Positions 16,399-25,858 of a DNA stretch of 64,000 nucleotides are shown in pieces. Both the position numbers and the translations under genes were made by a program. The stretch's first letter is position 1. The number at the start of each line of letters is the position of its first letter. The notes beneath the pieces are model-generated. The model was not told where the DNA came from, made no database searches, and saw only the letters and a list, made by a program, of their open reading frames with translations. The DNA comes from an uncultured Bacilli bacterium (GTDB lineage Bacteria; Bacillota_I; Bacilli_A; ML615J-28; CAG-698), in assembly GCA_947627195.1 (NCBI GenBank), contig CANQVC010000003.1:1-64000 (forward strand). The letters run 5' to 3'.

Positions 16399-17985
16399 TT
16401 ACTTCTCCTCTTTTTTGTTATTCATCTTAATTGGTAACTTGCCATAAAAAACATTAGATTGTAAACAATTTGCTAAAGCTTTTAAAGATTCTTTTGTACA
16501 ATCATATGTACAAATATAATCTTTACAATTAGGTAATAAATTAATATCATAAGGTGATCTTAAACTTATAACAATTAATTTATCTTTGTCTAATGCTTCA
16601 TACAACTTTGTTTGTATATCATCTTTTTTAAGGTTGTAAGTTACTAACAATATTTTATCATATTTTTGCTCTTTTTGCACTATATTTTCAAAATTTTTTA
16701 AGTCTTGATTAATAATTATTTCATCATAATTTAAATATTGATTTAAAGTTTCACATTTATTATTTGCATTATCAACTAATGATGCTAAGTGAATTTCTGG
16801 AAATAAAATTAAAACTTTATCATTTTTCTTTAATGGTAATAAAGAATTGTCCACAACATGAGTAATACTTTTATTTGTTAATTCTATACTTAATTTTTCA
16901 TTATTAATATTATTAATGATATTAATATTATTATTATTTAGATATTTTTGTTTTAATTTTAATATTTTTGTTACTGATTCATTAATTCTTGAAATGGAAA
17001 TTTTTTTATCTTTAACTAAAGTTTGAAAAGCTTTAATAATTTCTAATTGTTCATTAATATCAGCTTTCCCACAAAACATTAGTATATCATTTCCTGCCAT
17101 TATACCATGATAAACAATTTCAGGAATGGAATATTTTTGCCATATAGCAGCCATTGTTAATGAATCAGTAATAATAAGTCCTTTAAAATTCATCTTTTCT
17201 TTTAATAATTTAGTAATTATTTGATAAGATAATGATGCTGGTAAATTTTCATCAATTGAAGAATACAAAATATGAGAAATCATAATACCATCAATATTTT
17301 CTTTTATACTTTTTTCAAATGGTATAAATTCACATTTTTTTAAATCTTCGATTGTTTTAGAAACAATTGGTAAGCCTAAATGACTATCAACATTTGTATC
17401 ACCATGTCCAGGAAAATGTTTAAGTGTTGGTAATATTCCGCCATCTTGTAAAGCTTTTGCGGAAAGTGTACAATATTTTGCCACAACTTCAGGATCATCT
17501 GCATAACTTCTAGAATTAATAACTGGATTTAAAGGATTATTATTAACATCAGCAACAGGAGCAAAATCTAAATCAAATCCTAATTTTTTTAAATCCATTC
17601 CTAATAATTTATTAACTAAATATATCTTATTAGGATCATCATAACAACTTGCACTTAAAGCCATTGCCCCTGGTACATATGTTATCCCACTTTCGATTCT
17701 TCTAACCATTCCTCCTTCTTGATCTAAACCAATCCATAAAGGATAAGTGGCATGACTTCTAATTGTGTCATTTAATAATTTAACTTGTTCATTGTTTTCA
17801 ATATTCCTTGCAAAATAAATAATTGAACCTATTTTTTCTTTTTCAATTAATATTTCTAATTGTTCATTCCAAGTTGTACCATGAAAAGCAAAGCATAACA
17901 TTTGGGCAATTTTTTCTTCTAATGTCATTTTATCTAGCAATTCATTTATATTATTAATATTATTAATGTTGTTAATATTGTTCAT
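16399..17985 (-). CDS. nagZ: second NagZ-like beta-N-acetylglucosaminidase (GH3)
   Basis: Cytoplasmic GH3 enzyme of 528 residues without signal peptide. KHFPGHGDTNVDSH at 189-202 provides the acid/base dyad D200/H202, and D274 (ITDSLTM) is the nucleophile. A shorter second GH3-like domain follows (about 370-520), but there is no MupG part, unlike the homologue at 8039-10696. The first 14 residues are an Asn/Ile repeat (NNI units), and a similar tract interrupts the linker at about 345-362. GGAGG lies 18 bases upstream of ATG 17985, unusually far, perhaps because the repeat tract has changed the start. It is cotranscribed with nagB. Confidence 0.88.
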   Translation of the reverse strand: MNNINNINNINNINELLDKMTLEEKIAQMLCFAFHGTTWNEQLEILIEKEKIGSIIYFARNIENNEQVKLLNDTIRSHATYPLWIGLDQEGGMVRRIESGITYVPGAMALSASCYDDPNKIYLVNKLLGMDLKKLGFDLDFAPVADVNNNPLNPVINSRSYADDPEVVAKYCTLSAKALQDGGILPTLKHFPGHGDTNVDSHLGLPIVSKTIEDLKKCEFIPFEKSIKENIDGIMISHILYSSIDENLPASLSYQIITKLLKEKMNFKGLIITDSLTMAAIWQKYSIPEIVYHGIMAGNDILMFCGKADINEQLEIIKAFQTLVKDKKISISRINESVTKILKLKQKYLNNNNINIINNINNEKLSIELTNKSITHVVDNSLLPLKKNDKVLILFPEIHLASLVDNANNKCETLNQYLNYDEIIINQDLKNFENIVQKEQKYDKILLVTYNLKKDDIQTKLYEALDKDKLIVISLRSPYDINLLPNCKDYICTYDCTKESLKALANCLQSNVFYGKLPIKMNNKKEEK

Positions 17986-18030
17986 ATTATTATATTATAA
18001 ATACCTCCATTCTATTATTTAAATTAAATA

Positions 18031-18062
18031 AGCGGCATATTTATATGATTCTTATATGCCGC
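18031..18062 (-). terminator. intrinsic terminator after the dUTPase gene
   Basis: Hairpin with arms GCGGCATAT/ATATGCCGC, an unusually GC-rich stem for this DNA. On the minus strand it is followed by a broken T tract; on the plus strand by ATTTTTT. It separates the nrd operon from nagZ2. Confidence 0.75.
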
Positions 18063-18067
18063 ATTTT

Positions 18068-18613
18068 TTATTTAGTTGTACTGCCAAAACCACCATCACG
18101 GATAGATGTACATTCATCATCAATAGTTATACCATATTCAATAAATATTCCTTGCATAAATCCAGTATTTTTTTCTATGAAAATTGTTTTATTTTCATTG
18201 GTATCATTAGTTATTTTGGAAAATATATGTCCTTCGTTTGATGAATAATAATAATCACTATCAATAATACCAACAGTGTTATTTAATTGTAATCGATATT
18301 TAAATCCTAATCCACTACGAGGAAAACATTGTAATACCCATTCTTCATTCATGTAGACTCTAATTCCTGTAGGGATTTTACATGTTTCATTAGGTTTTAA
18401 TGTTATGTCATATGGGGCAAAGAAATCATATCCAGCTGAACCAATTGTTGCTCTTTTTGGTAAAAGAATTGCATCATAAATTTGTTGAATTTCTTCGATA
18501 CTTTTATTAGGAAATATTTCTTTTACATCTTTTAAATATTGATTAAAACTTACTTTTTCGAATTTCGCAATTCTTTTAGGGCTATTATTATGAATAAATA
18601 TTTTGTTGTTCAT
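18068..18613 (-). CDS. dut: dUTPase-like deoxyuridine triphosphatase
   Basis: Trimeric-type dUTPase of 181 residues; it would split dUTP into dUMP and pyrophosphate. Motif 1 AGYDFFAP at 60-67, motif 2 PRSGLG at 98-103, motif 3 GIIDSDY at 115-121 and glycine-rich motif 5 RDGGFGST at the C-terminus are all present. It is longer than usual: about 45 extra N-terminal residues that are helical-looking and charged, and an insertion after motif 3. The family also includes dCTP deaminase-type enzymes. It starts 3 bases after nrdG with AAGGAA upstream, so dNTP synthesis and dUTP removal are co-expressed. Confidence 0.88.
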   Translation of the reverse strand: MNNKIFIHNNSPKRIAKFEKVSFNQYLKDVKEIFPNKSIEEIQQIYDAILLPKRATIGSAGYDFFAPYDITLKPNETCKIPTGIRVYMNEEWVLQCFPRSGLGFKYRLQLNNTVGIIDSDYYYSSNEGHIFSKITNDTNENKTIFIEKNTGFMQGIFIEYGITIDDECTSIRDGGFGSTTK

Positions 18614-18616
18614 ATT

Positions 18617-19111
18617 TTATTTTCCTTCATATAAAACAATTTCTTTTGTTGATAATGATTTTTGGACATCAATAACTCTTTGATTAGTACTGCCAGCCCA
18701 TGGATATTTTTCATCTAAAAGTTCTTTGACAAATGGTCCATCTACTAATACATCAATATGTTTTAACAATGGCATATTTTCAATATCTTCAAATAAAAAT
18801 CCTGTATATAGCCAGATTGTTTTTGTTGGGAAAAGTTTTTTAACTTCGGAAACTAATTTACCAACATCTTTAAAATTTAAAGGATGTAATGGATCTCCAC
18901 CACTTAATGTCAATCCTGATACATAATCTTTATTAAGTTCAGTAAATATTTCTTCTTTTGCTGCTTCATCAAAAATAAGACCACCATTAATATCCCATGT
19001 TATGGGATTATGGCATCCATCACAATGATGAGTGCAACCACTTACCCATAATACGACACGTAAGCCACTTCCATTTAACATATCATCTTTTGTGATATTA
19101 TGATATCTCAT
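18617..19111 (-). CDS. nrdG: anaerobic ribonucleotide reductase activating protein
   Basis: Radical-SAM activase that puts the glycyl radical on NrdD. The [4Fe-4S] motif C26-xxx-C30-xx-C33 (SGCTHHCDGC) and the SAM-binding LSGGDPLHP are clear, and 164 residues is the usual length. It lies 1 base after nrdD. The class III system works only without oxygen, which supports an anaerobic host. Confidence 0.97.
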   Translation of the reverse strand: MRYHNITKDDMLNGSGLRVVLWVSGCTHHCDGCHNPITWDINGGLIFDEAAKEEIFTELNKDYVSGLTLSGGDPLHPLNFKDVGKLVSEVKKLFPTKTIWLYTGFLFEDIENMPLLKHIDVLVDGPFVKELLDEKYPWAGSTNQRVIDVQKSLSTKEIVLYEGK

Positions 19112-19112
19112 G

Positions 19113-21251
19113 TTACATGCTCTTTCTTTCTTTTATCTCTGCCATTTTTGCAGCATTTAATCTTGTATCACCTTTAACACGAGAATATGATAAATAACCA
19201 TTCATACGATCTATTTTTGTTAAATTGGTGCTACCACATTTTGGGCATACATCCATATTTAATTCTTCATGTCCACAATCTTCACAATATGCTAAACTAA
19301 GATTTACTCCTTCATAAAATCCCATTTTCATTGCCCTACGAACTAAAGTACGAACAGCATCAACATTATAATCAATTGGATATTTAACATATTGAATTTT
19401 TCCTCCATTGGATAATTCCCAGAATCGACCTTCTAAGTCTTGTTTTTGAATTGGGGTGATTGATTCTGTAACATGACAATGGAAACTATTGGAAACATAT
19501 GGTCTATCTGATACACCTTCAATTATACCATATTTTTTACGGAATTGTTCAACTTGTAATCCACATAAACTTTCCGCAGGTGTTCCATAAATTGCGTATA
19601 AATTACCATCAATTTTTTTGAATTCTTGAATTTTTTTATTGATGTAACTTAATACTTCATGAGCAAATTCTCCATCTTCAACTAATGATTTACCATTATA
19701 TAACATTTGCAATTCATTCAATGCTGTATAACCAAATGAAGCAGTTGCTGTTTTTAATAATGGTTTAATTTTATCATGGATTCCTAAATGTCCACCATAA
19801 AAGCCACCTTCACAATAAGCAATTGGATTAATTGATGCTCTCATTTCACCTAAATATGCATATGTTTTAATATGTAATTGACGAATTAATTCTAAATAAT
19901 AATCTAATACTTCATAAAAATCTTTACTTTCTTGGCGAGCTTTTGCTAAAATCATTGGTAAATGCAAACTAATAGCACCAATATTGAAACGACCAACAAA
20001 TACTGGCTTGTCATCTTCATCAGCTGGTTCCATTCCACCTCTTTCATACCATGGACTTAAGAAAGCACGGCAACCCATTGGACTAATAATTTTACCATAT
20101 TTTTTATACATACTAGCAACATATCCTTCACCTGTTAGACTTAACCAATCAGGATACATTGTTTTACATGAACATTGAATTCCTTCTTCAAATACATCTT
20201 CTAATTCTTTACCTGGTCCATGTAAGTTTTCATCATATAAAAAGACAATTTTAGGGAATAACACAGCTTTTTTAAATCCTGGTTTACCTTGTCCACCTTT
20301 ACGAGTACGTAACATTTGAATAGATGCCATTTTCGCAAATCTTCCTGTACCAGTACCCATTGTCATAGTAATAAAAGGATAATCGCCACGACTAGATCCA
20401 ATAGTATTAAATTTATATTCAAATCCTTGAAATCCTTGTTTGAATGTTTCTTCAACATCTTTTAAAGCTTGTTCTTCTGATGTTTTTTCATCTAAGCCTA
20501 AAGATAAATATTTTTCATAAGCTTTATCATAAGATTTTTGGGCATAAGGTTCTAATACTAAATCAATTGATGGAACTGTAAAACCACCATATTGTTGACT
20601 TGCTGCACTTAAGACAACATCACCAATAACATCAAAAGCTACATCTAATGATTTAGGTTCGTTATACCAAACATTTCCCATCTCAAAACCACCATGTAAG
20701 ACTGTTTCGATATCAAACAAACAACAATTCATTGTATCACGTCTTGCTGACATATCATGAATATATATATATCCATCATTACATGCTTGCAATTCTTCTG
20801 TTGTTAAAAAGAATTTTTTGTAAAGTTCTTTGTTTAATTGATTAAAAATTAAACTACGCTTCGTGGAAACAAGAGCACTATCGGTGTTACTATTTTCTTT
20901 ATCACCTATATACATAATTGCTTGACTTTTAACATATACATCGTCCAACATTTTAACAAAGTCTTGTTTATAATTACGATAATCACGATAACTTTTGGCT
21001 ACTTGAGGAAAACTTTCTTCTAATGCATTTTCAACAAGATAATGCATAGTAGAAATATTAATTTCTTTCATATCCATTTCTTGGATTTTACCAATAACAC
21101 TGCCGATTATTTTTTGATAATCATCATCATTGAATTTAACCAACACTCTTTGTGCTGATTTTGTAATTGCATTAACAATTTTTTGCGCATTAAACGCTTC
21201 TTTTGTACCATCTTTTTTGATGATAAAAACATTTTCCAACTTTTGTTCCAC
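19113..21251 (-). CDS. nrdD: anaerobic ribonucleoside-triphosphate reductase
   Basis: Class III reductase of 712 residues making deoxyribonucleotides anaerobically. An ATP-cone occupies about residues 8-95. The catalytic barrel includes MNCCLFDIETVLHGGFEMGN. A C-terminal zinc site has C656, C659, C669 and C672, and the glycyl radical residue is G685 (RMNGYLS). The start is GTG at 21251, supported by GGGAGGG 8 bases upstream. A promoter lies about 40 bases further up. It leads the nrdD-nrdG-dut operon. No palindrome resembling an NrdR box was found. Confidence 0.97.
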   Translation of the reverse strand: MEQKLENVFIIKKDGTKEAFNAQKIVNAITKSAQRVLVKFNDDDYQKIIGSVIGKIQEMDMKEINISTMHYLVENALEESFPQVAKSYRDYRNYKQDFVKMLDDVYVKSQAIMYIGDKENSNTDSALVSTKRSLIFNQLNKELYKKFFLTTEELQACNDGYIYIHDMSARRDTMNCCLFDIETVLHGGFEMGNVWYNEPKSLDVAFDVIGDVVLSAASQQYGGFTVPSIDLVLEPYAQKSYDKAYEKYLSLGLDEKTSEEQALKDVEETFKQGFQGFEYKFNTIGSSRGDYPFITMTMGTGTGRFAKMASIQMLRTRKGGQGKPGFKKAVLFPKIVFLYDENLHGPGKELEDVFEEGIQCSCKTMYPDWLSLTGEGYVASMYKKYGKIISPMGCRAFLSPWYERGGMEPADEDDKPVFVGRFNIGAISLHLPMILAKARQESKDFYEVLDYYLELIRQLHIKTYAYLGEMRASINPIAYCEGGFYGGHLGIHDKIKPLLKTATASFGYTALNELQMLYNGKSLVEDGEFAHEVLSYINKKIQEFKKIDGNLYAIYGTPAESLCGLQVEQFRKKYGIIEGVSDRPYVSNSFHCHVTESITPIQKQDLEGRFWELSNGGKIQYVKYPIDYNVDAVRTLVRRAMKMGFYEGVNLSLAYCEDCGHEELNMDVCPKCGSTNLTKIDRMNGYLSYSRVKGDTRLNAAKMAEIKERKSM

Positions 21252-21290
21252 GATTCTACCCTCCCCAAAAAATTAACATATATCGACAAG

Positions 21291-21319
21291 AGTTTATCAT
21301 TTTTTTTTATTGTTTGCAA
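21291..21319 (-). promoter_or_regulatory. promoter of nrdD-nrdG-dut
   Basis: TTGCAA (21314-21319), 17 bases, TAAACT (21291-21296) with an extended -10 TGA. The GTG start of nrdD lies 40 bases downstream. Confidence 0.6.
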
Positions 21320-21463
21320 GGGAAATGTATATGAAAATTTTTCATTTATTTTTTTGTATTTTTTAAGTTTTTTGTATTTTTTTTTGATTATTTCCTATAG
21401 GATTATTATAGTAAAAAAGATGTTTATAAATCATATAATAATTTATCAAACATCTAATATATA

Positions 21464-22333
21464 TTATGTTTTATCAAATAATTTTCTTTTAGCTTTTGAT
21501 GAAGAAAATTTCATTTTTAAACTTTCACTATTATCTTCTTCAATATCTTTTTTTATCTTTTCTAATTCAATAATGAATTGATTTATTTCACTGATTAAAT
21601 AATCTTTATTTGATAAAAACAATTCACTCCATAATTCTTCATTTACTTTCGCAATTCTTGTTAAATCACGAAATGAATCTCCTGTATATTTAATATAATT
21701 TTCTGCTTCATGAGAATTCATTAAACTAACAGCTATAGCATGAGGAAGCTGGGATAAGAAACCAATAATTTCATCATGTTGTTCAGGGGTTAATATTTCA
21801 ATATATTTGCATCCTAATAATAAAGCAAATTGTTTTAATAATTCAATTGCTTCTAAAGAATTTTTATTTGTTGGGGTAATAATGAAATTAGCTTTTTTAA
21901 ATAAATCACCACTACTATTCATTATACCACTTGTTTCTTTTCCTGCCATAGGATGACTAGCAATAAATTCTAAATCATCTCTTAATATCATTTGTGCTTT
22001 TTCAATAATTTTTCTTTTAACACCAGTACAATCAGTAATAATAGTATGCGGTTTAATTTTATTTTGATTATTTTCTAACCACGTCATTACATTATTAGGA
22101 TATAAACCTAAAATGATAAAATCTGCTTCTTTAATACAATCATCAAAAGAAAGATTATGATTATCAATTATATTATTTTTTATAGCATATTGCATTGTTT
22201 GTTGATTAATATCTATACCCATAGGTATTATATTATTTTCATTTAATACTTTGGCATAGCTACCACCAATAAGACCTAAACCAACAATAAGAATTTTTTT
22301 CATTGAAAATATTTTAGTATTATTTATATTCAT
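21464..22333 (-). CDS. tyrA: prephenate dehydrogenase
   Basis: TyrA oxidatively decarboxylates prephenate to 4-hydroxyphenylpyruvate for tyrosine. The NAD-binding GLGLIGGSYAK motif is at about residues 17-27; SHPMAGKETSG near 129 and the TPEQHDEIIGFLSQLPH motif near 198-215 carry the substrate-binding and catalytic histidines. At 289 residues it lacks the ACT domain and chorismate mutase found in some TyrAs. The ATG at 22333 overlaps the aroA stop (ATGA); a second Met (residue 11) just before the Rossmann motif is a possible start. It is the last gene of the aromatic operon. Confidence 0.93.
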   Translation of the reverse strand: MNINNTKIFSMKKILIVGLGLIGGSYAKVLNENNIIPMGIDINQQTMQYAIKNNIIDNHNLSFDDCIKEADFIILGLYPNNVMTWLENNQNKIKPHTIITDCTGVKRKIIEKAQMILRDDLEFIASHPMAGKETSGIMNSSGDLFKKANFIITPTNKNSLEAIELLKQFALLLGCKYIEILTPEQHDEIIGFLSQLPHAIAVSLMNSHEAENYIKYTGDSFRDLTRIAKVNEELWSELFLSNKDYLISEINQFIIELEKIKKDIEEDNSESLKMKFSSSKAKRKLFDKT

Positions 22334-23586
22334 ATTAGTTCAACTTTAACTCCTAATTTTCTTAAATCAGTAAAAAATGTTGGATATGATTTATTTATAC
22401 ATTCAACACCTGTTAATTTAACTGGATTAGCTGAAATTGTTGCCATAATTGCCATTGCCATACAAATGCGATGATCATTATGACAATCAATTACTTCATT
22501 TGTTTTTATTTCATCTTTACCAGTTATAATAACTTTATCGGGATAAACGCAAAATGAAATATTAAATTTTTGTAATTCCTGTTGCATTGAAAGAATTCTA
22601 TCAGATTCTTTTAAACGTAATCTTTCGATATTATAAAATGTTGTTTGACCATTTGCATGAGCACTTGCAACCATTAAAATTGGTCCTAAATCTGGACAAT
22701 CTTCTAAAGATATTTCAACATTCTTTAGTTTAGATGGATAAACTGTATGAGTAAGATCATCTATTCTACCATTCATTTGCTTTAATATTTTTTCAATTGC
22801 TTTATCACCTTGTAAACTATTATTATTTAATCCTTGAATTGTTAATTCTTGATTAAATAAACCAAAAACATAAAAGAAAGCAGCTTGTGAATAATCTCCT
22901 TCAACAATATAATTACAAGGTTTATATTGTTGCATACCTGGAATATAAAATAAATATTGAGATTTTCTTTCTATGTTTATGCCAAATTTATTTAATACAT
23001 CTAATGTTAATTCTAAATATGAACCTGATTCAAGAGGAGGAATTATTTCAATTGAGGAAGATGTAGGAAGTAATGGAAGACTAAATAATAATCCAGTAAT
23101 AAATTGACTCGAAACATTTCCTAATATCGAATAATGATTTCCTTTTAAACATGGTTTTACTTCTAAATAATTTTCATAAATTTTTAAATTATCTTTAAAT
23201 ATATCTTGATATATACTAAGTGGTCTTGATAATAATTTAGGTGTTCCATATATCTTAGTATTTAAAGAAAATAAAGAACAAATAGGAATCATGAAACGCA
23301 ATGTAGATCCTGATTCATTGCAAGAAAAAGAAAGAGAATCTAATATTTTATTACTTCTACCAATAATTTCTAAATTATTATTTATAATATTAATATTTGC
23401 ACCAAGATTTTTTACTGCATTAATGGTAGCTATAATATCATCACTTAAATTAACATTACTAATAATACTTTTACCATTTGCTAGGGAAGCACTAATAATA
23501 CTGCGATGTGCTAAACTTTTTGATGTTGGCACTTTTATAAAATTAGTTTCATCTACTTTTTGATATGGATAGATAATAGCATCCAT
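22330..23586 (-). CDS. aroA: 5-enolpyruvylshikimate-3-phosphate synthase
   Basis: AroA joins shikimate-3-P and phosphoenolpyruvate. KVPTSKSLAHRSII near residues 18-31, NESGSTLRFMIP near 89-100 and the RLRLKESDR stretch near 325 are family hallmarks; 418 residues is close to normal. NESGSTLRFM has Glu and Ser where many enzymes read GNAGTxxR, as in the more divergent glyphosate-tolerant-like types. It overlaps aroF by 1 base and tyrA by 4. Confidence 0.95.
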   Translation of the reverse strand: MDAIIYPYQKVDETNFIKVPTSKSLAHRSIISASLANGKSIISNVNLSDDIIATINAVKNLGANINIINNNLEIIGRSNKILDSLSFSCNESGSTLRFMIPICSLFSLNTKIYGTPKLLSRPLSIYQDIFKDNLKIYENYLEVKPCLKGNHYSILGNVSSQFITGLLFSLPLLPTSSSIEIIPPLESGSYLELTLDVLNKFGINIERKSQYLFYIPGMQQYKPCNYIVEGDYSQAAFFYVFGLFNQELTIQGLNNNSLQGDKAIEKILKQMNGRIDDLTHTVYPSKLKNVEISLEDCPDLGPILMVASAHANGQTTFYNIERLRLKESDRILSMQQELQKFNISFCVYPDKVIITGKDEIKTNEVIDCHNDHRICMAMAIMATISANPVKLTGVECINKSYPTFFTDLRKLGVKVELI

Positions 23587-24602
23587 TACATATCACGTCC
23601 TATTATTTTCGCAATAGCTTTTCCTTTTCTAATCAATTCTGTAAAATGTTCAACAGTTAATGATTGTTGTCCATCACTTAAGGCTTTTTCTGGATGATTA
23701 TGAACTTCAATAATTAAACCATCACATCCTGCAGCAATTGCCGCTAAAGACATCGATTCCACAAGTTCCCAATGTCCTGTGGCATGAGATGGATCAATAA
23801 TAATTGGTAAATGACTTAATTTTTTAATTTGAGGAACAACTGATAAATCTAAGGTATTTCTTGTCGATCTTTCAAAAGTTCTAATTCCTCTTTCACATAA
23901 TATGACATTAGGATTTCCTTCAGACATTATATATTCAGCACTCATTAACCATTCTTCTAAAGTATTAGCTAATCCTCTTTTTAATAAAATTGGTTTATTT
24001 GTTTTACCTAATGCACGCAATAAATCAAAGTTTTGCATATTTCTTGCCCCAACTTGAATTATATCAACATTCTTAACGAATTCATCAATTTTATCAACTG
24101 ACATAATTTCAGTAACTATTGGTAAATTAGTTTTTTCTCTTGCTTCGCATAAATATTTAATACCTTCACTTTTTAATCCTTGAAAAACATAAGGAGATGT
24201 TCTTGGTTTATATGCCCCACCTCTTAACATTTTAGCGCCAGCTTCTTTTACACCACTAGCTATTTCCATAATTTGTTCTTCACTTTCCACAGAACAAGGT
24301 CCACCAATAACTACTACTGGTTCATTTCCACCAATTTTTATACCATTGACATCAATAATTGTATCTTCAGGATGAAATTGTCTACTTACTTTTTTATATG
24401 GAGTAGCAATATGAGTGACACTAATGACCCATGGATACATCCCTAGTCTACTTTCATCAACAATTGTTGTATCACCAATTAAACCTAAAATATTAACAGT
24501 TTCTCCAACTATTTCTTGAACTTTTAAACCTTTACTTTCTATATCATGAATGACTGCCTCAACTTCTTCTCTTGGGGCTTTACTTTGGATTGTTATAACC
24601 AT
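23586..24602 (-). CDS. aroF: DAHP synthase, type I-beta with regulatory domain
   Basis: First enzyme of the shikimate pathway (PEP plus erythrose-4-P). Residues 1-70 form a small ferredoxin-like domain as in Thermotoga DAHP synthase, where it mediates tyrosine feedback. The catalytic barrel follows: GGPCSVESEEQI near 99-110, RGGAYKPRTSPYVFQG near 126-141, KRGL, and DPSHATGHWE near 267. No chorismate mutase domain is attached. The gene overlaps the aroE/K gene by 10 bases. Feedback control at protein level would act together with the leader attenuator upstream. Confidence 0.95.
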   Translation of the reverse strand: MVITIQSKAPREEVEAVIHDIESKGLKVQEIVGETVNILGLIGDTTIVDESRLGMYPWVISVTHIATPYKKVSRQFHPEDTIIDVNGIKIGGNEPVVVIGGPCSVESEEQIMEIASGVKEAGAKMLRGGAYKPRTSPYVFQGLKSEGIKYLCEAREKTNLPIVTEIMSVDKIDEFVKNVDIIQVGARNMQNFDLLRALGKTNKPILLKRGLANTLEEWLMSAEYIMSEGNPNVILCERGIRTFERSTRNTLDLSVVPQIKKLSHLPIIIDPSHATGHWELVESMSLAAIAAGCDGLIIEVHNHPEKALSDGQQSLTVEHFTELIRKGKAIAKIIGRDM

Positions 24603-25858
24603 TTTAATTCACCTAATATTCCTTTCACAGCATCAATTATATTATCATCATTTTTAATAACAATATCAGCATATTGTTTATATAAATCTTTTCTTTCTTG
24701 ATATCTCTTTTCTAAATCTTCTTTATTTTTAGTTAATGGTCTAGATTCTTCATCAACAATTATTTTATCAATTGAACGGTCTATCCATATAATTATTCCA
24801 TTACCTTTTAAATTATTGATATTATTTTGTCTTAAAATTACTCCTCCACCTGAAGAAATAATTTTTTGTTTTTCTAGTGATACTTCTTTTATCACATTTT
24901 CTTCTAAATCACGAAAATATTGTTCACCATATTTTTTAAATATTTCAGGAATTGTCATTTTAGCTTTTTCTTCAATGATTTTGTCACATTCTAATACATC
25001 CATATCGATACCATTAGAATGTAAAACTTTTTGTAGTTGTGATGCAATTGTTGACTTACCTGATCCAGGCATACCAATTAATACAATATTTAATACTTCA
25101 GTTTTTAATTTTTGATAAATTCTAGTAATTTCATCATTATTAATTGGTGAATTATGAAAAAATATTTCACTAGCAACTTTAGCTTGTGTTACTAACATTT
25201 CTAAACCAGAAACAGCTTTTATTTTCCTTTTTTCCGCCTCTAAAATGAGCTGTGTTCGAATTGGATTATATACCACATCAATTATTGCTTCCACATTTTT
25301 ATAACAATCTAGGTCAATAATTAGTTTACCTAAATTGGGATACATGCCAACAGGCGTTGTATTAACAAATATTTCAATTTCATTATGTAGAGCTAATTCT
25401 TCATATGTTAATAAATTTTCTTCATCTAAATCTTCAATTGTTGCTTTATAAACAATTTTAGCTTGTAAATCTTCTAAAACACATTTAGCTGTTTTACTTG
25501 TTCCCCCAGTTCCTAAAATACAAACAGTTTTACCTTTTACTTCAATATTATGTTTCTTAATTAAATATAAAAAACCATCATAATCAGTATTATAACCATA
25601 TAATTTACCATTATCATTAACAATGGTATTAACAGCTCCTATTTTTTTAGCACTTTCGCTTATTGTATCTAAATAAGGAATTACTTTTTGTTTATAGGGA
25701 ATAGTTACATTAATTCCATCAAAGTCTTTTTTATCCATGAATTTATGAAAATCATCTTCATTTAATGGCCATAATTCATAAGGTTCATTTCTTAATTCTT
25801 CATGAATAATTTTTGAATAAGAATGCCCAAGTTTACCACCTATTAATCCTAATTTCAT
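24593..25858 (-). CDS. aroE-aroK: shikimate dehydrogenase-shikimate kinase fusion
   Basis: Bifunctional protein of 421 residues. Residues 1 to about 250 are AroE: GKLGHSYSKIIHE at 8-20, catalytic K56 (TIPYKQ) and D92 (NTDYDG), dinucleotide loop GTGGTSKTA at 116-124, and GLEMLVTQA at 218-226. Residues about 256-421 are AroK: Walker A GMPGSGKST at 262-270, followed by a GGGVILR-type shikimate-binding motif. One chain would therefore catalyse two consecutive steps, reducing dehydroshikimate and phosphorylating shikimate. The frame is continuous and it abuts aroC. 3-Dehydroquinate dehydratase is not encoded in this operon. Confidence 0.94.
   Translation of the reverse strand: MKLGLIGGKLGHSYSKIIHEELRNEPYELWPLNEDDFHKFMDKKDFDGINVTIPYKQKVIPYLDTISESAKKIGAVNTIVNDNGKLYGYNTDYDGFLYLIKKHNIEVKGKTVCILGTGGTSKTAKCVLEDLQAKIVYKATIEDLDEENLLTYEELALHNEIEIFVNTTPVGMYPNLGKLIIDLDCYKNVEAIIDVVYNPIRTQLILEAEKRKIKAVSGLEMLVTQAKVASEIFFHNSPINNDEITRIYQKLKTEVLNIVLIGMPGSGKSTIASQLQKVLHSNGIDMDVLECDKIIEEKAKMTIPEIFKKYGEQYFRDLEENVIKEVSLEKQKIISSGGGVILRQNNINNLKGNGIIIWIDRSIDKIIVDEESRPLTKNKEDLEKRYQERKDLYKQYADIVIKNDDNIIDAVKGILGELKWL

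Noticed and set aside
21183-21581. Plus-strand open frame of 132 codons between nrdD and tyrA
   Set aside because: It overlaps the starts and ends of two firm genes on the other strand, is composed mainly of Phe/Ile/Tyr as expected from AT-rich noise, and lacks a ribosome site.
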